From NCBI GenBank assembly GCA_949288725.1, contig CASELF010000086.1, positions 1-57,674 on the forward strand: DNA of 57,674 nt. The letters run 5' to 3'. Source of the DNA: an uncultured bacterium. Its GTDB lineage: Bacteria > Cyanobacteriota > Vampirovibrionia > Gastranaerophilales > Gastranaerophilaceae. The position numbers and the translations under genes were made by a program. Below, in pieces: positions 19,707 to 28,846 of this stretch (positions within the stretch are counted from its first letter, which is position 1; each line of letters opens with the position of its first letter). The notes under the pieces are model-generated. The model ran no database searches. It saw nothing but the letters and a program-made list of their open reading frames with translations, and was not told the origin of the DNA.

Positions 19707-20945
19707 CTATTCATATAGCGGATATTTTTTACAAAGTTTCAAAGAGCGTTCTTTCAAATTCTTTAATCCGAGTTCGTTGTCAGAAGCGTAGATTGCACCT
19801 GCAATAATTTTTGCTACTTCTACCATATCTTCTTCTTTGAAACCTCTGGTTGTAACTGCTGGTGTACCAAGTCTTATACCACTTGTAACAAATGGGCTTT
19901 GAGGATCATTTGGTACCGTATTTTTATTTGCGGTAATACCGACACGTTCCAAAACGTTAGCCATATCTTTACCGGTTTTACCTGTTTTTCTTAAATCCAA
20001 AGTCATAAGGTGGTTTTCTGTCATACCGCCGACAATATCCATACCTTCATCCATAAGACCTTGCGCAAGAGCTTTTGCGTTTTTAATAATTTGTGCCGCA
20101 TAATCTTTAAATTCAGGTTTTGAAGCTTCAAGTAAAGCTACAGCTTTTGCAGCGATAATGTGTTCAAGAGGTCCGCCCTGCATACCAGGGAATACAGCTT
20201 TATCAATTCCTTGAGCGTGTTCTTCTTTACACATAATTATACCGCCTCTTGGGCCTCTCAATGACTTGTGTGTTGTTGTTGTAACGAAATCTGCATAAGG
20301 TGCAGGAGATGGATGTAAGCCTGCAACAACAAGTCCTGCAATATGTGCTATATCAGCTAAAAGCAATGCTCCAACTTCATCTGCAATTTCTCTAAACTTT
20401 TTAAAATCAATAATTTTTGAATAGTTACTTGCACCACAGATAATTAATTTTGGTTTATGGGCAAGTGCCATTTCTCTAACGTTATCGTAATCGATTTCAC
20501 CGTTTTCATCTACACCATAGCTTTTAACATCAAAATACAATCCTGAAAAATTAACAGGTGAACCGTGAGATAGGTGACCACCGTTAGATAAATCCATTCC
20601 TAAAACGTGATCGCCCGGTTTTAATGCGTACATGAAAACTGCCATATTTGCTTGCGCACCACTATGTGGCTGAACATTTGCGTGATCCATGTGGAAAAGT
20701 TCGCAAGCACGTTTTTGGCAAAGTTCTTCAATTACATCTACGTGATCGCATCCGTTGTAAAATCTTTTGTGAGGTTTACCTTCTGCATATTTGTTTGTTA
20801 AAACGCTTCCTGCAGCTTCCATAACTGCTTTCGAGGTGATGTTTTCACTTGCAATAAGTTCGATTGTTTCTTGTTGACGTTTTAATTCCAGTTCAATTTG
20901 TTCTGCTACTGCAGGATCAGTTTTTTTTATGTTTTCTAAATTCAT
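19707..20945 (-). CDS. glyA: Serine hydroxymethyltransferase
   Basis: A PLP enzyme converting serine and tetrahydrofolate to glycine and 5,10-methylene-THF. The 412 residues are standard. The PLP-lysine motif [14 protein letters not shown] (K227), [11 protein letters not shown] near the N-terminus, [14 protein letters not shown], and [18 protein letters not shown] are all present. It has an AGAGGTGA ribosome site and a promoter (TTTACT, 17, TATAAT) immediately upstream. The WecA-like gene follows closely on the same strand. Confidence 0.97.
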   Translation of the reverse strand: MNLENIKKTDPAVAEQIELELKRQQETIELIASENITSKAVMEAAGSVLTNKYAEGKPHKRFYNGCDHVDVIEELCQKRACELFHMDHANVQPHSGAQANMAVFMYALKPGDHVLGMDLSNGGHLSHGSPVNFSGLYFDVKSYGVDENGEIDYDNVREMALAHKPKLIICGASNYSKIIDFKKFREIADEVGALLLADIAHIAGLVVAGLHPSPAPYADFVTTTTHKSLRGPRGGIIMCKEEHAQGIDKAVFPGMQGGPLEHIIAAKAVALLEASKPEFKDYAAQIIKNAKALAQGLMDEGMDIVGGMTENHLMTLDLRKTGKTGKDMANVLERVGITANKNTVPNDPQSPFVTSGIRLGTPAVTTRGFKEEDMVEVAKIIAGAIYASDNELGLKNLKERSLKLCKKYPLYE

Positions 20946-20980
20946 TCGCTATCACCTCTTAAGTTTCCTCACCCATCTGA

Positions 20981-21009
20981 ATTATATTCAAAAAAAACAA
21001 AATAGTAAA
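20981..21009 (-). promoter_or_regulatory. Promoter for glyA
   Basis: Read on the minus strand: TTTACT at 21009-21004, a 17-base spacer, TATAAT at 20986-20981. Transcription would start about 28 bases before the glyA ATG. The other half of this divergent gap has a small CATAC-AAAA-GTATG palindrome (21073-21086) that might be an operator. I see no glycine riboswitch. Confidence 0.6.
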
Positions 21010-21156
21010 GATTATTAAGAGATAAACCCCATGACTTTTCAAAAAATATCCTTAAATAAATTTTGTAGATTTCATACAAAAGTATGAGTACGGAATGACT
21101 GATTTAGTATATAGTTATACCGTAAGAGTAGTAGTAATTAGAGGTATTCAGACAAA

Positions 21157-22677
21157 ATGGGGTTGAATCTTAGTAGTATTTATCAACGACCATATCTCGC
21201 AAAGGACAACAGAAGTCTTGTTAAGAAAAAACAAGATGAAGATGCCTCAAAGTCTGCTGCTCGTGAAGCTCAACGTGAGGAACAGGCAAGTCAAAATGCC
21301 AGAAGCAGAGGGCTTAATTATATTGATAACCAGCAAGACGGTTTTACGAGAAGTTCATCAGTTCAAACTCAAGCTCAACCTTGGCAAAAGGAGTTATATC
21401 AAAACGCTCAAATTCACCAAACACAAGCTGCAGCTGAGCAGATGACTGCTGCAAGAAATCCGTCTATTAATATTGCACAAATTTTAAAAGATTTTAAAAA
21501 TACCGCCATAGCAATTGGTACCCCTGATGACTTGAAAGAAGAAGTGGAAGGGTATCTTCAGCTTATTGATAAACAAGTAGCTAAAGAAAATCCTAACCCT
21601 AAATTGATTAAGTCAAACCTCAAAAACGCGTCTTCTATTTTGGACGGTTATATTTCTAATACTCTTAACAAAGATTCTAAAGTAGTTGAAAACTGGGTAG
21701 AATCATTATTTAACCTTGATAATATCAATTTCAAATATGATGAAAACGATATTAATCCTCAATTCCTTGTAAAATTCCCTGAAGGTTCAACCGATAAAGC
21801 TCAATCAACAACAGCTCCGGTTGAGAATGAAGTCGTTGAGGAACAGGCTGTTGCGGAGGCAGAAGCTGCACAAGAGGTTAAAGAAGAAAATCTTTCTAAA
21901 ACAAATGTGTTTATCCCACAGGATTCTGAATTGAAATCTTTGTTCATTCAGTCAAAGAAGCTTGCATATGCAAAAGAACCTAAAAAAGCTATAATGAATT
22001 TCCAAAAAGCTCTTACTCGTGCTGATGAAGTTGGGGATAATGAAACAAAATCAAAAATTTTCTTTGAAATAGGCAAAATTTATGATGATTACGACTATGC
22101 AGCACAGGCTTTAAAAAGTTATCACAAATCTCTTGAAGGAACTACCGATAACAATATAAAGACAAAAGCTCACTATTCTATGGCTCAAATTTATGATGAT
22201 GCTAATCAGATTGAACCTGCACTTGATCATTACTTCGTTTCAGTAGCTTATGGCGGAGAAAGTGACAATCGTGCTGCGCAATCAACATCTCTTACAAGAA
22301 TGGGAAATATTTTCTCTGATATGTATGAAGATGATGCGTTTGAATACCTTACAACCGCGCAAGAATTAGCCGAAGAAACCGACAATTCTAAAGTTAAAGG
22401 TTTTGTTGCTTCAAGTCTTGGTAGAGCTTATGAAAAGTTTGGTGAACCGCAAGAGGCGCTTAAGTCTTATTCAAAAGCCGTAAAAAATTACACAGATGCT
22501 TCTTCTCCACTGAAAGCTGCGCAGAATTACGTTAGTGCTGCGGATATTATGATAGATTTTAACAGCACAAATAAAGCTCGTGGACTTTTGAACAAAGCAC
22601 AAAAATACGCAACTGAAGCTCAGGACGAAAATTTACTAAAAGAAATTAATGACCGTCTTGAAAAACTTTCAGCTTAA
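21157..22677 (+). CDS. TPR-repeat protein with disordered N-terminus
   Basis: A 506-residue protein. The first ~110 residues are Gln/Ala/Ser-rich and look disordered. Residues ~115-200 form a helical domain. A Glu/Ala-rich acidic linker lies around 210-245. From about 255 to the end are at least five tetratricopeptide-type helix pairs (SKIFFEIGKIYDDYDYAAQALKSY-like and GFVASSLGRAYEKFGEPQEALKSY-like units). TPRs bind partner proteins. No enzymatic domain or signal peptide is seen. Its 3' end overlaps the convergent WYL regulator gene by nine bases. Confidence 0.8.
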   Translation: MGLNLSSIYQRPYLAKDNRSLVKKKQDEDASKSAAREAQREEQASQNARSRGLNYIDNQQDGFTRSSSVQTQAQPWQKELYQNAQIHQTQAAAEQMTAARNPSINIAQILKDFKNTAIAIGTPDDLKEEVEGYLQLIDKQVAKENPNPKLIKSNLKNASSILDGYISNTLNKDSKVVENWVESLFNLDNINFKYDENDINPQFLVKFPEGSTDKAQSTTAPVENEVVEEQAVAEAEAAQEVKEENLSKTNVFIPQDSELKSLFIQSKKLAYAKEPKKAIMNFQKALTRADEVGDNETKSKIFFEIGKIYDDYDYAAQALKSYHKSLEGTTDNNIKTKAHYSMAQIYDDANQIEPALDHYFVSVAYGGESDNRAAQSTSLTRMGNIFSDMYEDDAFEYLTTAQELAEETDNSKVKGFVASSLGRAYEKFGEPQEALKSYSKAVKNYTDASSPLKAAQNYVSAADIMIDFNSTNKARGLLNKAQKYATEAQDENLLKEINDRLEKLSA

Positions 22678-23631
22678 ATCAATTGACTTGATGTATTCTC
22701 TGTAAGTTTCTTTTAATTTTTCAGGTGCAAGTATTTTGACATCTTTTCCCCACTTAAAGAGGTGCCATATGATTTCCAATTGTCCGCTTGCCTGAAATGT
22801 TACCAGAATATGTCCGTCAGGTTGTTGTGTTATGTTTTGAGTCGGGTGGAAATTATAGCAAAGAATGTCTTCTGCAACTGAGGGTGAAAACAAAAGTTTT
22901 ACATCCATTATTTCCCCTTGATATACTCCAAAGGATTTTTTTGAGTGTTCCTCGAGGTTAAAGTCACCTTTGTCGAATGTTTCTGATGTGATTTTTAAAT
23001 CTTTTAATTTGTGCAGTATGTAATTATAAATTTCTTTTCCTTTGGCATCTTCTTTTGCAACAAGATAAGTTTTTTCACCATAAATAACGCCAAGCGGTTT
23101 CAAAATACGAGGTTTGTTATGATATATGCCCGTAATTATACGGGCATTTTGTATAGCTTCTCTCACGACAGAGAGGGTTTGAATGTTTATACTGTAATTA
23201 GGTTTTTGACGGATTGCAAAACCTTCCGTGTGAAGAAGCATTTCTATTTCATCTTCAAGTGATGTATGATGTTTCGTTGTAACAGCTTTAAGTTTTTCTA
23301 TCGTTTTGTCAAGGGTTTCCAAGGATTTTGGACTGCTTAAAATCTCTTTTATTTGTTCAAGATTAGCGATTTCGTCAGGATTGAATGATACCAGTTTGCT
23401 ATAAATTCGGTTAGAAAACCCCCAATGTTTGTAATCGTCTTGAATGCAATCCAGTTCCTCAAAGTCAGGAAAAATGTTTAAAAGACTATCTCGCATTCTC
23501 TCAGCGGTTCTGCGTGATACATTGTAGCGCTCAGAAATTTCACTAATCGTAACACCCTGAACCCTTGACAGTATGAAAGTCATTAAATCCAGTATATCTG
23601 AAACTCTTGAGTATCTCGGTTTTTTGTCCAT
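22669..23631 (-). CDS. WYL-domain transcriptional regulator
   Basis: A 320-residue DNA-binding regulator. The N-terminal winged HTH (MTFILSRVQGVTISEISERY, then NVSRRTAERMRDSLL) is DeoR/HTH_11-like. The C-terminal half has the WYL-type ligand domain (ITGIYHNKPRILKPLGVIYGEKTYLVAKE) and the WCX extension ending HLFKWGKDVKILAPEKLKE. WYL proteins sense nucleotides or DNA ends and often control defence or DNA-damage genes. The start is taken at the ATG encoding MDKKPRYSRV; a TTG nine bases upstream is possible. The UvrD-like helicase-nuclease gene lies about 2 kb away on the same strand but is not adjacent, so a link is speculative. Confidence 0.85.
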   Translation of the reverse strand: MDKKPRYSRVSDILDLMTFILSRVQGVTISEISERYNVSRRTAERMRDSLLNIFPDFEELDCIQDDYKHWGFSNRIYSKLVSFNPDEIANLEQIKEILSSPKSLETLDKTIEKLKAVTTKHHTSLEDEIEMLLHTEGFAIRQKPNYSINIQTLSVVREAIQNARIITGIYHNKPRILKPLGVIYGEKTYLVAKEDAKGKEIYNYILHKLKDLKITSETFDKGDFNLEEHSKKSFGVYQGEIMDVKLLFSPSVAEDILCYNFHPTQNITQQPDGHILVTFQASGQLEIIWHLFKWGKDVKILAPEKLKETYREYIKSIDLS

Positions 23632-23653
23632 AAATTTCAATCCTGATTTTAGT

Positions 23654-24043
23654 TTACCATAAAACTGATTGCTCTTTTTTGTTTAAGTTCTTTTGGTAAT
23701 TCATAATTATTTGTGCAAGCAAAAATAATGATACCATATTCATCAAGTTGTTGTATCCGTTAAATCCGAGCCATACCATTATTGCGAAAATTAATAAGAC
23801 CAAAAAGTTATGATAATTTTCAAATTTTGTAGAGGTTTCACGGATAATTTTGTTGTAGTTATATCTGTATAATTTATTTTCAGGATTGATGCGCAATGCT
23901 TTTATGAGAAATTTGGCAGCATTACCGCAATCTTTTTTGTATCTGTATAAGAACATTCCGTAATCATTGTATAATTCTGCGCTGTTTGGATATGTTTTTA
24001 ATGCCTTTCTAAATTCATTTTCGATACTTCTTATTTTGTTCAT
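23654..24043 (-). CDS. Small TPR-like membrane protein
   Basis: A 129-residue protein. Residues 1-70 form one to two TPR-like helix pairs (FRKALKTYPNSAELYNDYGMFLY, then AAKFLIKALRINPENK). Residues ~78-115 hold two hydrophobic segments (LVLLIFAIMVWLGF and MNMVSLFLLAQIIM) likely to cross the membrane with both ends cytoplasmic. A good AAGGAG ribosome site precedes the ATG. It sits 22 bases upstream of the WYL regulator start and is probably co-transcribed with it, which might make it a membrane partner for that unit. The function is unknown. Confidence 0.7.
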   Translation of the reverse strand: MNKIRSIENEFRKALKTYPNSAELYNDYGMFLYRYKKDCGNAAKFLIKALRINPENKLYRYNYNKIIRETSTKFENYHNFLVLLIFAIMVWLGFNGYNNLMNMVSLFLLAQIIMNYQKNLNKKEQSVLW

Positions 24044-24228
24044 TTCGTTCTCCTTTCTGTTTACAATTTAAAAATACAAAACGAATGCGTCAAAATTGGT
24101 CGTATTGAAATTTTGATATGAAAAATATATTAAAAAATGTAAATAAATTGGAAATATTTAGGCAAAATAGATTATTCACCGACTTTTAGTTATGTAAAAA
24201 AAACCAGAGAATTGAAAGGACTGTCAAT

Positions 24229-25752
24229 ATGCTTCAATATATAAACAGTTTTGGATTTAATTCACAAATAGGTAGAATTAACTACTCTAGAAATAACAAC
24301 TTACCCCCAAGACTTCATGCAAATAAATTACAAGGACTGCAACAAGATACTGTTACTTTTACAGGCATGTCTGCACCTTCACATTATAAGTCAGTATTTG
24401 ATTATCTTGCTGCGGATATTTTAAGTAAGAATAAAAAATATCAAGTTGATGGAAGTATGCTTTCTGCAACTAATATAAAAGGTGCAATTGATAAATTATT
24501 TAATTTAAACAGGGTCTATGGTCCTTATATAACAAGTAATTATGAAAAAATTAAATGGAAATCTTATATTCCTCAAGATATTAGAATTTATTCAATAGAT
24601 AAAATTAACGAAGCAAGGGCGTCACGTTTAAAACAGTGGCAACAGTTTTTGGAACAACCTGAATCTAATCCGGTTGCAAAGGCTTTTCCGGAATTGATAG
24701 ACGCGGTTAAGGGTAATAAATCTCTTAAATTCGTTATTTGGAATGCAGTTAATAGTGAAATAAAAGTAAATAACAGACATATTCCTGTTCCATTGGATCC
24801 TGTTGCTTTATATAAGACAATAGTAGGATATGAAAAAATTGAACCTATTGATAGAGCAGTAAGATGTGCATCTCCTTCATTCATTGAACTTTATACTCAC
24901 AGGTTGAGAGATACACTGCTTGAAACTAAGGGTTTATCCGACAACAAAGCTGTTTGGGTACGAATTCCTTCGTTTAAAAATGATCCTATGGAAAAAGAAG
25001 CAAATGTAGCTTCACTTGAAATTCTTTCTAATAGAAACTGGTGTACAAGGTCCAGTGTTGACAAGGCTGAAGCAGCTTTAGAAGATGGCGATTTCCACTT
25101 GTTCCTTGAAAGAGATAAAAATAATCTCTGGAAAACTCAGATTGGTATGACAACTTCATCCGGCAAAATTGATCAAATTCAAGGACCTGAGAATAACAAT
25201 ATTATTCCTACAAGCGAAGTTGAAAATATCAAGGAGTATTTGAAATCTAACGGATTAAAATGTCAATCAGGTATTATCCCTGAAGGTCCAAAAGCTTTAC
25301 AGCAAATTTTGATAAGTGAAAAACTGGCCGAATTTGATGAAACTTTAGGCAAGACGCTCGAAAAGGCTATCAAGGATGATGATGCTTTTGCGATATTTAA
25401 ATTTATGAATGGAAAAGTAAAAACTCTTGAAAATGGCAAACTTGAGATTGGAACATATAAACCTAGTTATGTAGCAAATGCAAATAGTGGAATTTCTGTT
25501 CCATATTCAATGATGGGTATAAACGAAGATGTTTTACTCAAAGATGTAGAAGTAATAAATGGTGATTTTATATTAGATAATAAAAATAGTTTATTTAATT
25601 CTTCTATTACAGAAATTCCGCCATCGTTGAAAACTGTTACAGGCAAAATTGTTTGTACAAAAGAACAGTATCAAAGATTTGCTGCTGAAATAGACAAATT
25701 GACTAATGGAAATTCAAGAAAATTAATTATACATACTTATCAGATTAGATAA
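24229..25752 (+). CDS. Hypothetical protein with WCT motif, LRR-like tail and N-terminal F-x-G tag
   Basis: A 507-residue protein with GAAAGGA ribosome site. Residues 43-47 read TFTGM, the tag shared with other hypotheticals here. The middle has a compact conserved-looking block (NRNWCTRSS, then GDFHLFLERD, QIGMTTSSGKIDQI, QGPENNNIIP), suggesting a beta-rich binding or catalytic domain with one Trp-Cys pair. The last ~90 residues (VEVINGDFIL, SITEIPPSLKTVTGKIVC) resemble degenerate leucine-rich repeats. No signal peptide is seen. I do not recognise a named family. Its 3' end overlaps the convergent helicase gene by eight bases. Confidence 0.7.
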   Translation: MLQYINSFGFNSQIGRINYSRNNNLPPRLHANKLQGLQQDTVTFTGMSAPSHYKSVFDYLAADILSKNKKYQVDGSMLSATNIKGAIDKLFNLNRVYGPYITSNYEKIKWKSYIPQDIRIYSIDKINEARASRLKQWQQFLEQPESNPVAKAFPELIDAVKGNKSLKFVIWNAVNSEIKVNNRHIPVPLDPVALYKTIVGYEKIEPIDRAVRCASPSFIELYTHRLRDTLLETKGLSDNKAVWVRIPSFKNDPMEKEANVASLEILSNRNWCTRSSVDKAEAALEDGDFHLFLERDKNNLWKTQIGMTTSSGKIDQIQGPENNNIIPTSEVENIKEYLKSNGLKCQSGIIPEGPKALQQILISEKLAEFDETLGKTLEKAIKDDDAFAIFKFMNGKVKTLENGKLEIGTYKPSYVANANSGISVPYSMMGINEDVLLKDVEVINGDFILDNKNSLFNSSITEIPPSLKTVTGKIVCTKEQYQRFAAEIDKLTNGNSRKLIIHTYQIR

Positions 25753-28700
25753 TTTCCAAATTGCATAACTGTTTGTATTCACAGTATTTGCAGTTGTCAC
25801 TTTTTTCATCGCAAACGGCGTCGAATTTGAGTGCATTAATGTTTTCGTAAACTTCTTTGATTTTATTTTCAATGTACTCGGTGTCTTTTGCTGTTAATTC
25901 TTTGTAGACATTCTTTTGATGATTTTCTACATAGATAAGCCCTGTTTTAACAACTTGTTTGCCGGTGAGTTTTTCGAAAGCATATTTGTAGAAGCATAAT
26001 TGGTTATAATATCCTTCTTTTTCTTCTCCGGGTGCTACTTTGGTTTCATTTACAGGTTTTCCGGTTTTATAGTCATATAATTCGTAAGTGCCGTCAGGGT
26101 TTACTTCAATTCGGTCAATTTTTCCGGAGATAAAGTTTTCACCGACTTGTACGGCATCAAGAGTCATCTCAATATCTTCAATTCGTTCCGGTGAAGTTTC
26201 GGTAAATCTCGGGTAATAGTTTTCCAATGCATTTTTACCGCGTTTTAAGAACATTTCTTTTTTTGCGTCTGATGAAAATGGAGTTTCATTCATTAGTTTT
26301 TCGAATAATTTTATTCCATCATCAAGGGAAGGGTAGGTTCCTGTCTTTTTAGCAACTCGGACTGAAGTTTCAAAGATTGCGTGCATAACTGTACCGAAGT
26401 TAGCGTTATCCCATTCCTTGTCTTCGATATCTATTCCCATAACTTTTATGTAGAAGAAACGTCTTGGGCATTTTAGATAATCGTTCAATCTTGATGGTGA
26501 TAGGACGATTTTCTTAACTTGTTCTTTTATTTCGTTTTCAAGAAATTTTCTGTTATCAAGAACTTGTTTTGATATTGAGCGGACAAACTCTTGAGTGAAG
26601 TTTTCATCATTGTATTCAAATTGTTCTTTTTCAAAATCAAAATTGTTTACAGGTGTGAGGAATTTTGTAATTTGCTGTGCTTTATCCCCGTCATTGTCTG
26701 CAAAAGAAAGAGTCAGACCGTATTTTGCACGTGTAATTCCGACAAAAAGAAGTTTTAAAAGTTCGGTGTCTTTTTTTGCTGAGGCTTCTTCTTTTGATAG
26801 TGGAATATCTGTTATGAACTTATATTCACCAGGCATTCTAAAATCTTCCCAAGTTCTTGATGTAAGGTTAGGGAGATAAACATATTCAAACTCTCTACCT
26901 TTTGAGCCGTGATAGGTTACAAGTTGTACAGCATTACGGGTTAGAGAATTTTTATCGATTGTTATTTCTATCTCATTATCAAGAGTTGAGTCTAAATACT
27001 CTAAAAAGTCTGCAATGCCTACCGTTGGATTCGTTGCGGCAAGTTCAGTCGTTTCATCAAGAATTTTCTTAATTCCCATGATGTTTTCGGATTTGTTTTT
27101 TTCGGACTTCATGAAAAATTCCAGCATGCCGGTTCTGTTTATTATTTCGATAATAGTTTTTCTTAAATCGTTTGTTGCGGAAAATTCTAAAAGTTCATCG
27201 TATGTTTTTAGGAAATTATTAATTTTTTCAGGATTTTTCCATTTATCAAGCTTGCGCATATTTGTGATGAAATCCTTTTTATTAATTTTATTTTCTCTAA
27301 ACAGAGTTCTGTAATCTTCAAAATCAATATTAAAAGGTTCTGCAAGCAGTAATCCAAAAAGTTTGTCTCCGTGTAGTGACGGATTAAATAAGGCTTTTAG
27401 GTAAAAGTAAATTAGTATTGATGAGCGAATTTCAAAAATACTTTTACCTTCATCGATTTGATAAGGAATATTTCTTCCTTCGAGCAATTCTGCAAAACGT
27501 GAAAGTTCAGAACGTTTTTTTGAAATAATAGCAATTTGTTGAAGCTGTTTTTCACCTTCTTCGTTCATTGGACAGTTATTGTTTATAATGTTTTCGATAT
27601 CATCTACGACGTGATTATATTCTTGTATTAAATCTCCAAACTGCCAACGTCTGATTTTGCGTTCTTTTGAAATAACTTTTTCATTTTTAGCGGTTAATTT
27701 TTTGGAAATATTGTACTTTTTGAACGCATCATTATGTTCTAGTCTTGTCTCATCTTGGGAAATTATCTCATAACTTAGGTCCAGAATATTTTGTGCTGAA
27801 CGGTTATTTTCTTCAAGACAGATAACCTTTGTATCAGGATAGCGTGTTAGGAAATTTTCAAGGTTGTCACTTTTTGCGCCCTGAAATCCGTAAATAATTT
27901 GGTCGTCATCTCCAACAACAAAAATATTTTTTTCATCAACTCCATCAAGCAGATTAAATATAATTGCGTTTTGAAGCGCATTGGTATCTTGATATTCATC
28001 AACAAGAAAATATTTATATTTTTTAGCAACTTCTTCCAAAAAAGCTCGATCACTTTCAAATTGATCAAGAACAAAATTAATCATGTCCGAAAAGTCGATA
28101 TAATTGTTTTGAAACATTTTATCTGAGTATGTTTCATATATTTCCCAAAGTTCTTTAGCTTTTTCAATGTTTGTTTTGATTTTTTCGATTTCGTTATAAC
28201 GAGTTTTATTTTGTGTTTTTCCTGCCTGCTCTCTTTCATAAATTTCACTTTCCAATTCTTTTATTCTTGGTAAAAGTGAAGGGTTTGTTTCTATATTTGA
28301 CAAATATGTTTCTTTATCGATTCTGAGAGATTTAAGTTTTGGAATGTAATTTAAAAAATCTTTTACAAAGTGGTATTTGTCAGCTCTTGGAGCAACAAAA
28401 AATTCGGGTTTAACCGCATCAATGGTTTCTTTCATTAATTGAATAGCATTGGTATCGGAAATGAGCTTAACGTTTGCAGACAAGCTAAATTGAGTAGGGT
28501 TTTGTTTGATAATATCATTGCAGAATGAATGGTATGTAAAAATATCCACAGATGATGCTAAAACACCCATTTCTTTTATAAGTCTTTCTCTCATTTCTCC
28601 GGCAGCAGCATCTGAAAAGGTAAGGCAGAGAATAGTTTCAGGCTTTATTCCCTTTAAGAGCATGGCTTTAATTCTTTGAATGACCGTAAAGGTTTTTCCT

Positions 28701-28786
28701 GTCCCCGGGCCTGCCAGTACCATCACTTTACCGTCAATTGTATCAATACACGCCTGTTGTTTTGTGTTAGGTGTAATTTTTGCCAT
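25745..28786 (-). CDS. Single-chain UvrD-like helicase / PD-(D/E)XK Fe-S nuclease
   Basis: A 1,013-residue DNA repair enzyme. The N-terminal two-thirds is a superfamily 1A helicase: Walker A AGPGTGKT, motif Ia LCLTFSDAAAGEMRERL, Walker B LVDEYQDT, VVGDDDQIIYGFQGA, motif V VTYHGSKGREFEYVYLP, motif VI FVGITRAKYGLTLS. The C-terminal third has a RecB/AddB-type nuclease (LSPSRLNDYLKCPRRFFYIK, MHAIFE, GKIDRIE, ELYDYKTGK) with cysteines placed for a 4Fe-4S cluster (CPRRF plus CKYCEYKQLC). Such fusions process double-strand breaks. No RecC/AddA partner gene is in the window. The start is the ATG with GGAG six bases upstream; a TTG two codons earlier is less likely. Confidence 0.92.
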   Translation of the reverse strand: MAKITPNTKQQACIDTIDGKVMVLAGPGTGKTFTVIQRIKAMLLKGIKPETILCLTFSDAAAGEMRERLIKEMGVLASSVDIFTYHSFCNDIIKQNPTQFSLSANVKLISDTNAIQLMKETIDAVKPEFFVAPRADKYHFVKDFLNYIPKLKSLRIDKETYLSNIETNPSLLPRIKELESEIYEREQAGKTQNKTRYNEIEKIKTNIEKAKELWEIYETYSDKMFQNNYIDFSDMINFVLDQFESDRAFLEEVAKKYKYFLVDEYQDTNALQNAIIFNLLDGVDEKNIFVVGDDDQIIYGFQGAKSDNLENFLTRYPDTKVICLEENNRSAQNILDLSYEIISQDETRLEHNDAFKKYNISKKLTAKNEKVISKERKIRRWQFGDLIQEYNHVVDDIENIINNNCPMNEEGEKQLQQIAIISKKRSELSRFAELLEGRNIPYQIDEGKSIFEIRSSILIYFYLKALFNPSLHGDKLFGLLLAEPFNIDFEDYRTLFRENKINKKDFITNMRKLDKWKNPEKINNFLKTYDELLEFSATNDLRKTIIEIINRTGMLEFFMKSEKNKSENIMGIKKILDETTELAATNPTVGIADFLEYLDSTLDNEIEITIDKNSLTRNAVQLVTYHGSKGREFEYVYLPNLTSRTWEDFRMPGEYKFITDIPLSKEEASAKKDTELLKLLFVGITRAKYGLTLSFADNDGDKAQQITKFLTPVNNFDFEKEQFEYNDENFTQEFVRSISKQVLDNRKFLENEIKEQVKKIVLSPSRLNDYLKCPRRFFYIKVMGIDIEDKEWDNANFGTVMHAIFETSVRVAKKTGTYPSLDDGIKLFEKLMNETPFSSDAKKEMFLKRGKNALENYYPRFTETSPERIEDIEMTLDAVQVGENFISGKIDRIEVNPDGTYELYDYKTGKPVNETKVAPGEEKEGYYNQLCFYKYAFEKLTGKQVVKTGLIYVENHQKNVYKELTAKDTEYIENKIKEVYENINALKFDAVCDEKSDNCKYCEYKQLCNLEII

Positions 28787-28846
28787 ACTCAACTCCTTAA
28801 ACTCTCTATGGTTTTTATTATACCTAAAACATATGTCAAATACGGA

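Noticed and set aside
20946..21156. Possible glycine riboswitch upstream of glyA
   Set aside because: The leader before glyA is about 28 bases after the promoter, too short, and has no aptamer-like conserved purine-rich core.
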